A DNA stretch of 64,000 bases from Bdellovibrionales bacterium. GTDB lineage: Bacteria; Bdellovibrionota; Bdellovibrionia; Bdellovibrionales; JAKFYE01. Where the stretch lies: positions 40,048-104,047 of the forward strand of contig JAKFYE010000025.1 in the NCBI GenBank assembly GCA_021731045.1, read 5' to 3'. Shown here one piece after another: positions 47,419 to 55,884 of the stretch (its first letter is position 1; each line of letters begins with the position of its first letter). The notes under the pieces were generated by a model that worked only from the letters and a program-made list of their open reading frames with translations, ran no database searches and had not been told where the DNA came from. A program made the translations under genes and the position numbers.

Positions 47419-48960
47419 ATGGCTCACGGAATCGCGGTTTTAGATTTTGGTTCACAAGTCACGCAATTAATTGCGCGCCGTTTTCGCGAGATGGGCGTGT
47501 ATTCGGAAATTTTTCCTTACGATGTTAGCCTTGAGCGATTGAAAGAATCCCAGCCTAAAGGAATCGTGCTCAGTGGTGGACCAAGTTCCGTTTACGATAA
47601 AGACAGTCCCAAAAGAGATGTGCAAGAGTTGATCAATCTCGCTCCGGTATTGGGAATTTGCTACGGCATGCAGTTACTGGCGTATGATTTAGGAGGTGTC
47701 GTTGAAAGTTCTCCGGTTCGTGAGTACGGACACTCATTAATTCGCTGGAGCCATAATATGGGAGACGTGCCGCGAGATCAGCAGGTTTGGATGAGTCACG
47801 GTGATATCGTGAAAGTTCCACCGATGGGATTTCAGGTTGCAGCGCTTTCTGAACGAGGACTTTCTGCTGCATTAAAATCAGATCGGGCTTGGGCAGTACA
47901 ATTTCATCCTGAAGTTTCGCACACCGAGAACGGCAAAGAGCTCTTACATGCGTTTGCGTTTGACCTTTGTCAGGCAAAACAAACGTGGTCGATGAAGAGC
48001 ATGGTCCCTCATATTCTCGAAAATATAAAAAATAAAATTCCTGCAAATGAAAAAGTGTTGTGCGCTTTAAGCGGGGGTGTGGACTCTACGGTGGTAGGAA
48101 CGCTTTTGACCAAGGCTCTCGGAAAAGATCGCGTACACTGTGTTTTCGTTAATAATGGTTTACTTAGAAAAAATGAATTCGCGCAAGTCCTAGATATTTA
48201 TAAGCGACTTGATCTCAATGTTCATGGCGTAGATGCAGAAGAACTTTTTCTTTCAAAACTAAATGGGGTGAGTGATCCTGAGAAAAAACGAAAAATTATT
48301 GGCCATGCTTTTTTAGAAGTTTTTGAAAAATCAATTCAAGATATTGAAAAGAAAGATCGGGTAGAAGGACTAAAATGGTTGGCTCAGGGAACGCTTTATC
48401 CTGATGTTATCGAAAGTCTAAATTTGCGAGGCAGCTCGGTGACGATTAAAACTCACCACAATGTGGGCGGACTGCCTGAAAAAATGAACCTTAAACTTGT
48501 CGAACCTTTGCGCGAATTTTTTAAAGACGAAGTGCGTGCGATTGGTCGCGAGATCGGTATTCCTGAAGATATACTGTGGCGCCATCCGTTTCCGGGGCCA
48601 GGTCTTGCGATTCGCGTGCTTGGTGAAGTCAATAAAGAGAATGTTGAAATTGTTCGCAAAGCCGATGGGATTTTTATAGAAGAGCTTAAGCTCCGTGGTT
48701 TGTATGGTAAAATTTGGCAAGCGTTCTGTGTGTTGTTGCCAGTGCGAACTGTCGGTGTACAAGGCGACTCACGAACGTACGAACGTTCACTCGCCCTGCG
48801 CGCCATTACGAGTCAAGACGGTATGACCGCAGACTGGTATGAGTTTTCACCTGACTTTTTAAGAAGTATTTCTAATCGCATTACAAATGAAGTTCGAGAG
48901 ATTAATCGCGTTGTGTACGATATCACGAGCAAGCCACCCGGCACGATTGAGTGGGAATAG
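47419..48960 (+). CDS. guaA: GMP synthase (glutamine-hydrolysing)
   Basis: GuaA aminates XMP to GMP. The 513-residue protein has the class I amidotransferase domain (nucleophile Cys in LGICYGMQLLAYD; His-Glu in QFHPEVSHTENG), the ATP-pyrophosphatase loop CALSGGVDSTV, and a C-terminal dimerisation domain ending KPPGTIEWE. It directly follows guaB and ends two bases before the dnaE start. Confidence 0.97.
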   Translation: MAHGIAVLDFGSQVTQLIARRFREMGVYSEIFPYDVSLERLKESQPKGIVLSGGPSSVYDKDSPKRDVQELINLAPVLGICYGMQLLAYDLGGVVESSPVREYGHSLIRWSHNMGDVPRDQQVWMSHGDIVKVPPMGFQVAALSERGLSAALKSDRAWAVQFHPEVSHTENGKELLHAFAFDLCQAKQTWSMKSMVPHILENIKNKIPANEKVLCALSGGVDSTVVGTLLTKALGKDRVHCVFVNNGLLRKNEFAQVLDIYKRLDLNVHGVDAEELFLSKLNGVSDPEKKRKIIGHAFLEVFEKSIQDIEKKDRVEGLKWLAQGTLYPDVIESLNLRGSSVTIKTHHNVGGLPEKMNLKLVEPLREFFKDEVRAIGREIGIPEDILWRHPFPGPGLAIRVLGEVNKENVEIVRKADGIFIEELKLRGLYGKIWQAFCVLLPVRTVGVQGDSRTYERSLALRAITSQDGMTADWYEFSPDFLRSISNRITNEVREINRVVYDITSKPPGTIEWE

Positions 48961-48962
48961 AT

Positions 48963-51900
48963 ATGAGCAGCGAATCTTTTGTTCACCTTCATGTCCACAC
49001 TCAGTACTCATTACTTGAGGCGGCTTGTAAAATTAAAGATATCGCAAAAAAAGCTAAAGCGATGGGCATGCCGGCGGTGGCGATTACAGATAATGGGAAT
49101 ATGTTTGGGGCCGTTGAATTTTATTTTGCCTGTAAAGATGAAGGCGTAAAACCAATTATAGGGTTAGATGTATACCTGGCTCCTAAGAGTCGTCTCAGTA
49201 AAGGTGAAGATCGCGAAGCCTCCAATCTTCCGAATCGTCGATTGGTGTTACTTGCAAAAACATTTAAGGGTTACCAAAATCTGTGTCAACTTTCGAGCCG
49301 TGGGTATCAAGAGGGGTTTTATTATAAACCGCGAATCGATTATGAAGTTTTAAAAGAGTATTCCTCCGATTTAATTTGTTTAACCGGTGGTTTGCGCGGG
49401 GAAGTACCATTTCATTTTTTGGAATTCGGAGAGGCTCGCGCGTTAGAAAAAATACGAGAGCTCAAAGCTATTTTTGGCGAGAACTTGTACTTAGAAATGA
49501 ACCGTACCGGCGTTAACGAATGGGAAAAAGTAAATACCTTTTTAGCAAAAGCTTCAGTTCAAGAAGGTGTTCCCTTAGTCGCCACGAATGATGTGCATTA
49601 TCTCACGCGCGACGATTCGTTTGCACAAGAGGTTTTAGTTTGCATCGGTACAAACAAAACCCTTCAAGATGAATCGCGATTTAAATTAGGTAGCCAGGAG
49701 TTTTGGTTTAAAGGCCCGGATCAAATGCGCGAGCTCTTTAAGCAATTTCCAGAAGCGATCGAAAACACTTTGAAAATTGCCGAGCAATGTAACATTTCTT
49801 TCAAACTGAAAGATGAAAATGGCCGACAGATTTATCACCTTCCAACATATCCGACGAACGAAGGACGCCCCTTAAATGAAGAGATAAAAGCTTTATCGTT
49901 AAAGGGACTTGAAGAGCGTTTTATAGAAAGTGAAAGTCGAGGCGAGCCGGTCGCTTTAGAAAAGCGTCCCGAATATTACACCCGTTTAAATTTTGAATTG
50001 TCTGTTATCAATTCGATGGGCTTCAATGGATATTTTTTAATCGTTCAAGACTTTATCAGTTGGGCCAAGCAACATGGCATTCCGGTGGGCCCAGGTCGGG
50101 GGTCAGGAGCAGGAAGCTTAGTCGCCTACTCGTTGAAGATTACGGATCTTGATCCGATGAATTACAATTTAATTTTTGAGCGGTTTTTAAATCCAGAGCG
50201 TATTTCGATGCCTGATTTTGACGTCGACTTTTGCCAGGACCGCCGCCAAGAAGTCATTCGCTATGTGACCGAAAAGTATGGGTCAGCCACGGTTTCACAA
50301 ATTATCACATTTGGAAAGCTTCAAGCTAAAGCAGCGCTTCGCGATGTCGGCCGCGTAATGGGAATGACATTTCAAGAAGTCGATGTAATCTCGAAACTGA
50401 TTCCTGAAAAATTAGGTATTAATTTAGACGAGGCCATTGAGGCAGAGCCGCGTTTACGTGAACTGATGGAAAACGAGCCGCGTATCGCGACGCTGATGGA
50501 TTTAGCTCGAAGAATCGAGGGGCTCACACGTCATGCGAGTATTCATGCCGCAGGCGTAGTCATTTCGGATAAGCCACTTGTCGAACATGCACCTTTGTAT
50601 AAGGGCGCCGATGGAGAAAATGTCATCCAGTACGACATGAAAATGGCAGAAAAAATCGGTTTAATTAAATTCGACTTTTTAGGTCTTAAAACACTAACGC
50701 TGATTAATGACGCGTTTAAATTGATTAAAAAAAATCGAAACAAAACGTTTACCGTTTCAGATATTTCTTTGAACGATAAAGGTATTTACGAAATCATGAG
50801 TCGTGGAAACACTGCCGGCATATTTCAATTTGAAGGTGACGGCATCAGTGACCTTATCAAAAAAGTAAAACCCAATTGCTTTGAAGATATAACGGCCATC
50901 AACGCACTTTATCGTCCTGGTCCAATGCAAATGTTGGATGAGTACATTGGGCGTAAACACGGAAAGATTAAACTTTCGTATTTGTTTCCTGAGTTAGAAG
51001 ACATTCTCAAAGAGACTTACGGGATTATTGTTTATCAAGAGCAGGTGCAGCTCATCGCGGCTCGGATCGCAAATTATTCTTTGGGTGAAGCCGACATGCT
51101 TCGTCGTGCAATGGGAAAAAAGATTGCCTCAGAAATGTCGGCCCAGAAATCCCGTTTTATGGAAGGGGCGGTTAAAAACGGATTTGATCAAAAAAAATCT
51201 GAAGAGCTTTTTGACTTAATGGCCAAGTTTGCCGAATACGGATTTAATAAATCCCACGCCGCCGCCTACTGCGTCGTCGCCGCCCAAACCGCCTGGCTAA
51301 AAATGTATTACCCCGTCGAGTTTTACGCCTCGTTGATGTCTACCGAATTATCTGACACAGATAAGGTCGTTAAATACATTAAAGATGCGCATAAACAGGG
51401 CGTAACGGTTCGTCCTCCACATATTAATTTTTCTGATTTTAAATTTAGCGTAAATGAAGAAACCGTATTTTTTGGTTTAGGTGCCATTAAAGGCGTTGGA
51501 GAGTCTGCGGTTGAAGCCATTCTTGAGGCCCGCGCAAAAAAAGCGAATCAGAAATTTGAATCGTTAGAAGACTTTTTTAATACGGTCGATCTTAAACGTA
51601 TAAATAAAAAAGTTATTGAAAGTTTAATTAAAGCTGGGGCCTTTGATGATTTTGGCTATCACCGGGCGCAGTTGATGGCGAGTTACACGCAATTTGTCGA
51701 AGTCGCTGAAAAAATGCGTAAAGATCATGAGAGCGGGCAGGGAAGTCTCTTTGATTTGGATTCCGATCAAGAAAAAGTGTCCGTGCAAGTGGCAAAAGTA
51801 GAGCCTTGGTCTAAGAATGCATCGCTCGCTTATGAAAAAGAAGTTTTAGGATTCTTTTTAAGTGATCATCCTTTAAGTGGTTTGGAGTCCGTACTCAAAG

Positions 51901-52445
51901 TTTGGACGACTGGTACAATTATAAATTTAAAAGATTTTCCTCGAAAACATAAAATTACGTTGGGAGGAATCCTTACAAGTAAGCGCGAGATGATTACAAA
52001 AAAAGGAACGCGCATGGCATTTGCGCAAATTGAAGATTTATCTGGAGCCATTGAGGCCGTAATATTTCCAGACACGTTTGCAAAAATTGAATCACTGCTG
52101 ATTATGGACGAACCGCTACTGATTGAAGGATTACTTGAGAAAGAAGAAGACAGAAATAAAATTTTAGTCGAAAAAGTTACACCGCTAAAGGACAAGACAA
52201 GTGCTATTACTAAAATGAGAATTACAATTGATGAGAGTCTAGGCGAACGTTTAGCTGAACTTCGAGAGGTTATAAGAAGTCACCCGGGTAAAACGGCGCT
52301 TGCGTTTGAACTTTGGTTAACAGAATTACATCATACAGTTGCGCTCGAAGTTTTGGAGCCCGAAGGGCTCATGGCGAGCTCACATTTTTTTGAAGATTTG
52401 CAGTCCCGTTTTGGGCGTACTGATTTTATCAGCTTAGATTCTTGA
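48963..52445 (+). CDS. dnaE: DNA polymerase III alpha subunit
   Basis: The replicative polymerase subunit, 1160 residues. It has an N-terminal PHP domain (FVHLHVHTQYSLLEA), palm catalytic aspartates in MPDFDVDFCQDRR, FNKSHAAAYC, and helix-hairpin-helix and OB-fold regions (ITLGGILTSKRE...FAQIEDLSGAIEAVIFP). The ATG at 48963 has GGGAATAG upstream; an ATG four codons earlier overlaps guaA and looks less likely. This is a DnaE1-type, not PolC, because there is no inserted exonuclease. Confidence 0.97.
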   Translation: MSSESFVHLHVHTQYSLLEAACKIKDIAKKAKAMGMPAVAITDNGNMFGAVEFYFACKDEGVKPIIGLDVYLAPKSRLSKGEDREASNLPNRRLVLLAKTFKGYQNLCQLSSRGYQEGFYYKPRIDYEVLKEYSSDLICLTGGLRGEVPFHFLEFGEARALEKIRELKAIFGENLYLEMNRTGVNEWEKVNTFLAKASVQEGVPLVATNDVHYLTRDDSFAQEVLVCIGTNKTLQDESRFKLGSQEFWFKGPDQMRELFKQFPEAIENTLKIAEQCNISFKLKDENGRQIYHLPTYPTNEGRPLNEEIKALSLKGLEERFIESESRGEPVALEKRPEYYTRLNFELSVINSMGFNGYFLIVQDFISWAKQHGIPVGPGRGSGAGSLVAYSLKITDLDPMNYNLIFERFLNPERISMPDFDVDFCQDRRQEVIRYVTEKYGSATVSQIITFGKLQAKAALRDVGRVMGMTFQEVDVISKLIPEKLGINLDEAIEAEPRLRELMENEPRIATLMDLARRIEGLTRHASIHAAGVVISDKPLVEHAPLYKGADGENVIQYDMKMAEKIGLIKFDFLGLKTLTLINDAFKLIKKNRNKTFTVSDISLNDKGIYEIMSRGNTAGIFQFEGDGISDLIKKVKPNCFEDITAINALYRPGPMQMLDEYIGRKHGKIKLSYLFPELEDILKETYGIIVYQEQVQLIAARIANYSLGEADMLRRAMGKKIASEMSAQKSRFMEGAVKNGFDQKKSEELFDLMAKFAEYGFNKSHAAAYCVVAAQTAWLKMYYPVEFYASLMSTELSDTDKVVKYIKDAHKQGVTVRPPHINFSDFKFSVNEETVFFGLGAIKGVGESAVEAILEARAKKANQKFESLEDFFNTVDLKRINKKVIESLIKAGAFDDFGYHRAQLMASYTQFVEVAEKMRKDHESGQGSLFDLDSDQEKVSVQVAKVEPWSKNASLAYEKEVLGFFLSDHPLSGLESVLKVWTTGTIINLKDFPRKHKITLGGILTSKREMITKKGTRMAFAQIEDLSGAIEAVIFPDTFAKIESLLIMDEPLLIEGLLEKEEDRNKILVEKVTPLKDKTSAITKMRITIDESLGERLAELREVIRSHPGKTALAFELWLTELHHTVALEVLEPEGLMASSHFFEDLQSRFGRTDFISLDS

Positions 52446-52452
52446 GGTAGAT

Positions 52453-53616
52453 ATGAAGGTATATATTGTCGGTTTATTTTTAGTTTTATTGCCGTTTCTA
52501 GGTTTCGCGCAAGACACCTTGACTGAGTACACAGAAGAAGGTCGGTCAGAGTCTACAGACAGCGTTCAGCAACGTCAGGATATTATTCAAGACGCGACCG
52601 AAAAAGTTTCGAATAGACTCATTCGGGAATTAATCGGAGATGCTAGGTTTGACCGTCAGATTAATACAATTAAAACAAAGATCATCGGACAATCTGACAA
52701 ATATATTCCATTTATTAAAACTGGCGAGCCGCGTACCGATTCCAATCGCACTCGTATGAATGTCACATTAAAAGTGTCACAAAAAAGTTTGGTTTCGTTG
52801 TTACAGCAGTCAGGCTTAATGAGCACCCAAGAGGGGAGTCCTTCTCTTCTGCCGGCGGTGACGTTTACCGATCTTGTGAATCATAAAAGTTTAAGTTGGT
52901 GGATTAATATTGGAAGCTCTGATGATGCGGGGGCTTTTTTAAAAACCCAAGAGCGCGTGTTTTTTGAATCTCTAAAAACCAATTTTTTGAAATTTGGATT
53001 TCAAGTTCAAGATCCACTAAAGGCCCAAGCTAAGAAAACTCTACCGCCCAACTTACAAGTCGAGGGGCTTCGAACTCAAGATTATCTCATGATGGGTGAG
53101 TTGTTGAAATCACAACTTGTATTAAAGGGTGACGTGAAAATCGAGAGTGGAAAAGTGTCACAGTCTTATAAAATTTTGACCCGTTTTACCGTACTTCATT
53201 CGGGTAATGGCCGAGTCGTTGCTGACAGTTTGAGAAACGTAGAGACTGATAGCGGTCCGTTTGCGATTGTCGTTCCTAAAAAAATGGCGATGCTTTTTGA
53301 AGACATTAATCAAGATTTGGCGACCCAGTTTAATGAAGCCTGGACGCGAGGCACGCTCGGGGCAAACTTAATAAGACTCGTAATAAAAGGTGTTTTTGAT
53401 TATAAGAATCTGGAATCTGTAAAAGAAGATATTAAAACGCAGGTTCGAGCCGTGCATTCACTTTCTGAAAGACTGTTTGTTGGTAACCAAATCGAATTTG
53501 ACGTCGATATTGAGGGCGGCATCGAAGCGCTTTCTAAATCTTTGGGACAAGTGAAGTGGCGAACGATTCAATTGCGGGTGGATTCTGTAGATGCCAACCG
53601 TATTGTACTTAAATAA
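52453..53616 (+). CDS. Exported protein, possibly FlgT/LPP20-like
   Basis: A 387-residue protein with signal peptide (cleavage near GFAQ-D). The first mature segment (QDATEKVSNRLIRELIG then MNVTLKVSQKSLVSLLQQSG) has the pattern of the LPP20/FlgT N-terminal domain. The middle resembles a second alpha/beta domain that binds as a repeat. No cysteine lipobox. It is seven bases after dnaE and is followed by a lipoprotein with FlgT-middle and C-terminal-like features, so the pair may act together at the outer membrane. The family call is tentative. Confidence 0.6.
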   Translation: MKVYIVGLFLVLLPFLGFAQDTLTEYTEEGRSESTDSVQQRQDIIQDATEKVSNRLIRELIGDARFDRQINTIKTKIIGQSDKYIPFIKTGEPRTDSNRTRMNVTLKVSQKSLVSLLQQSGLMSTQEGSPSLLPAVTFTDLVNHKSLSWWINIGSSDDAGAFLKTQERVFFESLKTNFLKFGFQVQDPLKAQAKKTLPPNLQVEGLRTQDYLMMGELLKSQLVLKGDVKIESGKVSQSYKILTRFTVLHSGNGRVVADSLRNVETDSGPFAIVVPKKMAMLFEDINQDLATQFNEAWTRGTLGANLIRLVIKGVFDYKNLESVKEDIKTQVRAVHSLSERLFVGNQIEFDVDIEGGIEALSKSLGQVKWRTIQLRVDSVDANRIVLK

Positions 53617-53681
53617 ATAGCCTGCGAGTTCTAGTCTTAAGTCAGGTTGGATCATTTTATTAAAAATGCTAAATTATAAGC

Positions 53682-54596
53682 ATGAAACGTATCTTTTTTC
53701 TTCTATGCTTAGTTGCGACAGGTTGTACGTCTACCGGTGATAAAAAAACAGCAATGCGAGATGTGCCGATTGAAGCGCGAGACTCGCGCCTCGAAGAGCC
53801 GCGTAAACGCGTTCTTGTTGCACCGTTTATTGATCTTTCTCGAGAGCGGGGAGAAAAAGTTGCGGAATCCGCGCGCAAAGCATTTATTCGTAGTCTCAAC
53901 ACGACAAAGTCTTTTGTGATTATAGAGAATTCGGACTTTCCTAAGGACATTAAATCATTTCGTATTAACGATCAGTATGATCTCGAACAGGTTTCAAAAA
54001 TCGCTTCGGGAATGGGCATTGCGCTCACCATGGAGGGACGCATTTTAGAAATTCACGCGCGTCGTTTAGGTGATCAGGTCGGCGTGATGAGAAAGATTAA
54101 AGCGCAAATGGATGCCAAAGTGCAAATTCGCGTGATGGGTTCAAAGCAGAATCGTGAACTTTTAAATGAAATCCGCGAAGCGACAATCGAAGCCACGACG
54201 ACAAAGTTTGGTTCTTATGCGTACTCGGATAAGTATTTAGAAGAAGATCCGGAGTTAATAGACCAAGTGATTCAAAAGGCGTTTCGTAGCGTATTGCCGA
54301 ACCTGATTGCAGTCGCAAAAAAGATTTCGTGGGAAGGAAAAATTGCGATGGTCAGTGGCGATCGCATTTACATCAATGCGGGCCGCGTGTCGGGTTTGCA
54401 GGTAGGCGATATTTTAAGAGTTAACGACGAGGGCAATGAAGTATTTGATCCTGAAAGCGGTACCTTTATTGGGCGCGCTCCGGGGCGCATGAAAGGCACA
54501 CTCGAAGTCGTCAGCTATTTTGGTAAGGACGGCGCTATCGGCGTCATTCACTCAGGACAAGGTTTTAAAGAAACGGACCAAGTCGAATTTTATTAG
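53682..54596 (+). CDS. Lipoprotein with CsgG/FlgT-like domains
   Basis: A 304-residue predicted lipoprotein, lipobox VATGC (Cys15). A CsgG/TolB-N-like alpha/beta domain (KRVLVAPFIDLSRERGEKVAES, then LEQVSKIASGMGIALTMEGRIL) leads to a C-terminal beta domain with ISWEGKIAMVSGDRIYINAGR and GLQVGDILRV, which resembles the FlgT C-terminal domain. FlgT stabilises the flagellar H ring in Vibrio, where one protein carries all domains. Here two neighbouring genes might divide them. Function is inferred. Confidence 0.68.
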   Translation: MKRIFFLLCLVATGCTSTGDKKTAMRDVPIEARDSRLEEPRKRVLVAPFIDLSRERGEKVAESARKAFIRSLNTTKSFVIIENSDFPKDIKSFRINDQYDLEQVSKIASGMGIALTMEGRILEIHARRLGDQVGVMRKIKAQMDAKVQIRVMGSKQNRELLNEIREATIEATTTKFGSYAYSDKYLEEDPELIDQVIQKAFRSVLPNLIAVAKKISWEGKIAMVSGDRIYINAGRVSGLQVGDILRVNDEGNEVFDPESGTFIGRAPGRMKGTLEVVSYFGKDGAIGVIHSGQGFKETDQVEFY

Positions 54597-54643
54597 ACCG
54601 GCCGCATACGGCAAACTTACGCACTCGTTCTGAGTCGTTATTT

Positions 54644-54673
54644 TTGGACAGAGTTTAAAAATCCTACTATAAG
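54644..54673 (+). promoter_or_regulatory. Candidate promoter giving a leaderless lipB message
   Basis: TTGGAC and TATAAG (five of six to the -10 consensus) are 18 bases apart. Seven bases after the -10 lies the A of the lipB ATG at 54680, so transcription would begin at or next to the start codon. The absence of any ribosome site before lipB fits this. Confidence 0.4.
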
Positions 54674-54679
54674 CTTCTC

Positions 54680-55357
54680 ATGTATCAACATTTTGAAAGT
54701 GTTCCGTATTCAGAGGGCTTAAGGATTCAATCCGAGGCTTTTGATCGATGCCTTAACGAGCATGTTTCGTCGATTTTAGGATTTGAGCATCCAGCGGTCA
54801 TTACCTTAGGACGTCGATTACAAAGCGCAGAGCAAGACGTCCACTATTGCCCTCCGAATGTTTCAATTGAATATACAGATCGTGGAGGAGAGGCGACTCT
54901 TCATTCTCCAGGGCAATTAGTTGTTTATCCGGTCGTCAATATTCGGGCGCAAAATTTAAGTGTGAAGACGTATATCCATATTTTAGAACAGGCTCTTATC
55001 GCGATGCTCAATGATTATGGGATTTCGAGTTTTCTTATAGACGGGCAGCCTGGAGTCTACACCTCTCAAGGAAAAATCGCCTTTTTAGGAGTGCGCGTAC
55101 GAAATGGAATCACTCAGCACGGCCTCTCTTTAAATGTGCAGAATGACCTCTCGTTATTTCAATGGATTCGCCCCTGTGGCAAAGACGTACAAACGTTGGA
55201 TTCTATGAATAGGCACGGAAGTAACGCATCGCCTAAACAGGTTTTTGCAGTTTTAGCGAGACACTTATCACACGCTCTTCAGCCTGCGTTTTCCTTGACG
55301 AACCCCGCGCAAGTGATGGAATCTCGCCTTTCTCAGACGCACGAAATGCGCCCTTAG
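54680..55357 (+). CDS. lipB: Octanoyl-[acyl-carrier-protein]:protein N-octanoyltransferase
   Basis: LipB transfers octanoate from ACP to lipoyl domains. The 225-residue protein has YTDRGGEATLHSPGQLVVYP, KIAFLGVRV with the catalytic Lys, HGLSLNV, and the acyl-thioester Cys in IRPCGKD. No Shine-Dalgarno precedes the ATG. The reading frame ends at a TAG inside the following tRNA gene, giving a ten-base overlap; RNase P cleavage would remove the stop codon from a co-transcript. lipA is not in the window. Confidence 0.93.
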   Translation: MYQHFESVPYSEGLRIQSEAFDRCLNEHVSSILGFEHPAVITLGRRLQSAEQDVHYCPPNVSIEYTDRGGEATLHSPGQLVVYPVVNIRAQNLSVKTYIHILEQALIAMLNDYGISSFLIDGQPGVYTSQGKIAFLGVRVRNGITQHGLSLNVQNDLSLFQWIRPCGKDVQTLDSMNRHGSNASPKQVFAVLARHLSHALQPAFSLTNPAQVMESRLSQTHEMRP

Positions 55358-55424
55358 CTCAGTTGGTTAGAGCGTGTGGTCGACATCCACAAGGTCAGAA
55401 GTTCGAATCTTCTAGGGCGCACCA
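55348..55424 (+). tRNA. tRNA-Val (GAC)
   Basis: A complete cloverleaf: acceptor GCGCCCT/AGGGCGC, D stem GCTC/GAGC, anticodon stem TGTGG/CCACA, loop TCGACAT with anticodon GAC, variable AGGTC, T arm AGAAG-TTCGAAT-CTTCT, discriminator A and encoded CCA. Position 33 is C where U is nearly universal; all stems are otherwise perfect. The first ten bases are shared with the end of lipB. Confidence 0.93.
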
Positions 55425-55444
55425 AATTTCATGAAAGGATTCTT

Positions 55445-55807
55445 ATGAGTAAGTATGTTGATGGCTACATCATTCCTATAAAAAAAAATAAATTAAAGGC
55501 TTATAAGAAAATGGCCATGATTGGTCGCAAAGTTTGGATGAAGTATGGCGCTCTTGATTATTATGAGTGCGTCGGGGCTAAACTTGATAATGAGTGGGGC
55601 ATACCGTTTAAGAAGTTTTGCAAATTGAAACCAAATGAAACCGTTATTTTTGCTTTTGTTGTTTACAAATCCAAGGCTCATCGCAATCAAGTGAACGCCA
55701 AAGTTCATAAAGACCCACTCATGCAGCCCGAAAATTTCAAAGGCGAGATGCCCTTCGATATGAAACGCTTCACCGCGGGCGAATTTAAAGCCATCGTCCA
55801 TTCTTAG
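55445..55807 (+). CDS. DUF1428 (YbaA-like) family protein
   Basis: The 120-residue protein starts MSKYVDGYIIPIKKNKLKAY and contains FVVYKSKAHRNQVNAKV and FDMKRFTAGEFKAIV, all typical of DUF1428. The fold is a ferredoxin-like alpha/beta domain of unknown function. AAAGGA lies before the ATG at 55445; an upstream GTG start in the tRNA is rejected. It may be read from the lipB or tRNA promoter. Confidence 0.9.
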   Translation: MSKYVDGYIIPIKKNKLKAYKKMAMIGRKVWMKYGALDYYECVGAKLDNEWGIPFKKFCKLKPNETVIFAFVVYKSKAHRNQVNAKVHKDPLMQPENFKGEMPFDMKRFTAGEFKAIVHS

Positions 55808-55884
55808 AACGAAGACACAGAGCCCTGTTTAGCAGTTATTGAGAATGGTTCAATTCACCTATAAACGGGGACATACATTAGTTT

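Noticed and set aside
47633..48046. A 137-codon minus-strand frame inside guaA
   Set aside because: Fully antisense to a well-conserved enzyme, with no ribosome site or recognisable protein features.
55348..55424. Reading the tRNA as tRNA-Asp or tRNA-Ser by shifting the anticodon
   Set aside because: Shifting the loop breaks the five-pair anticodon stem; A73 and the GAC anticodon fit valine.
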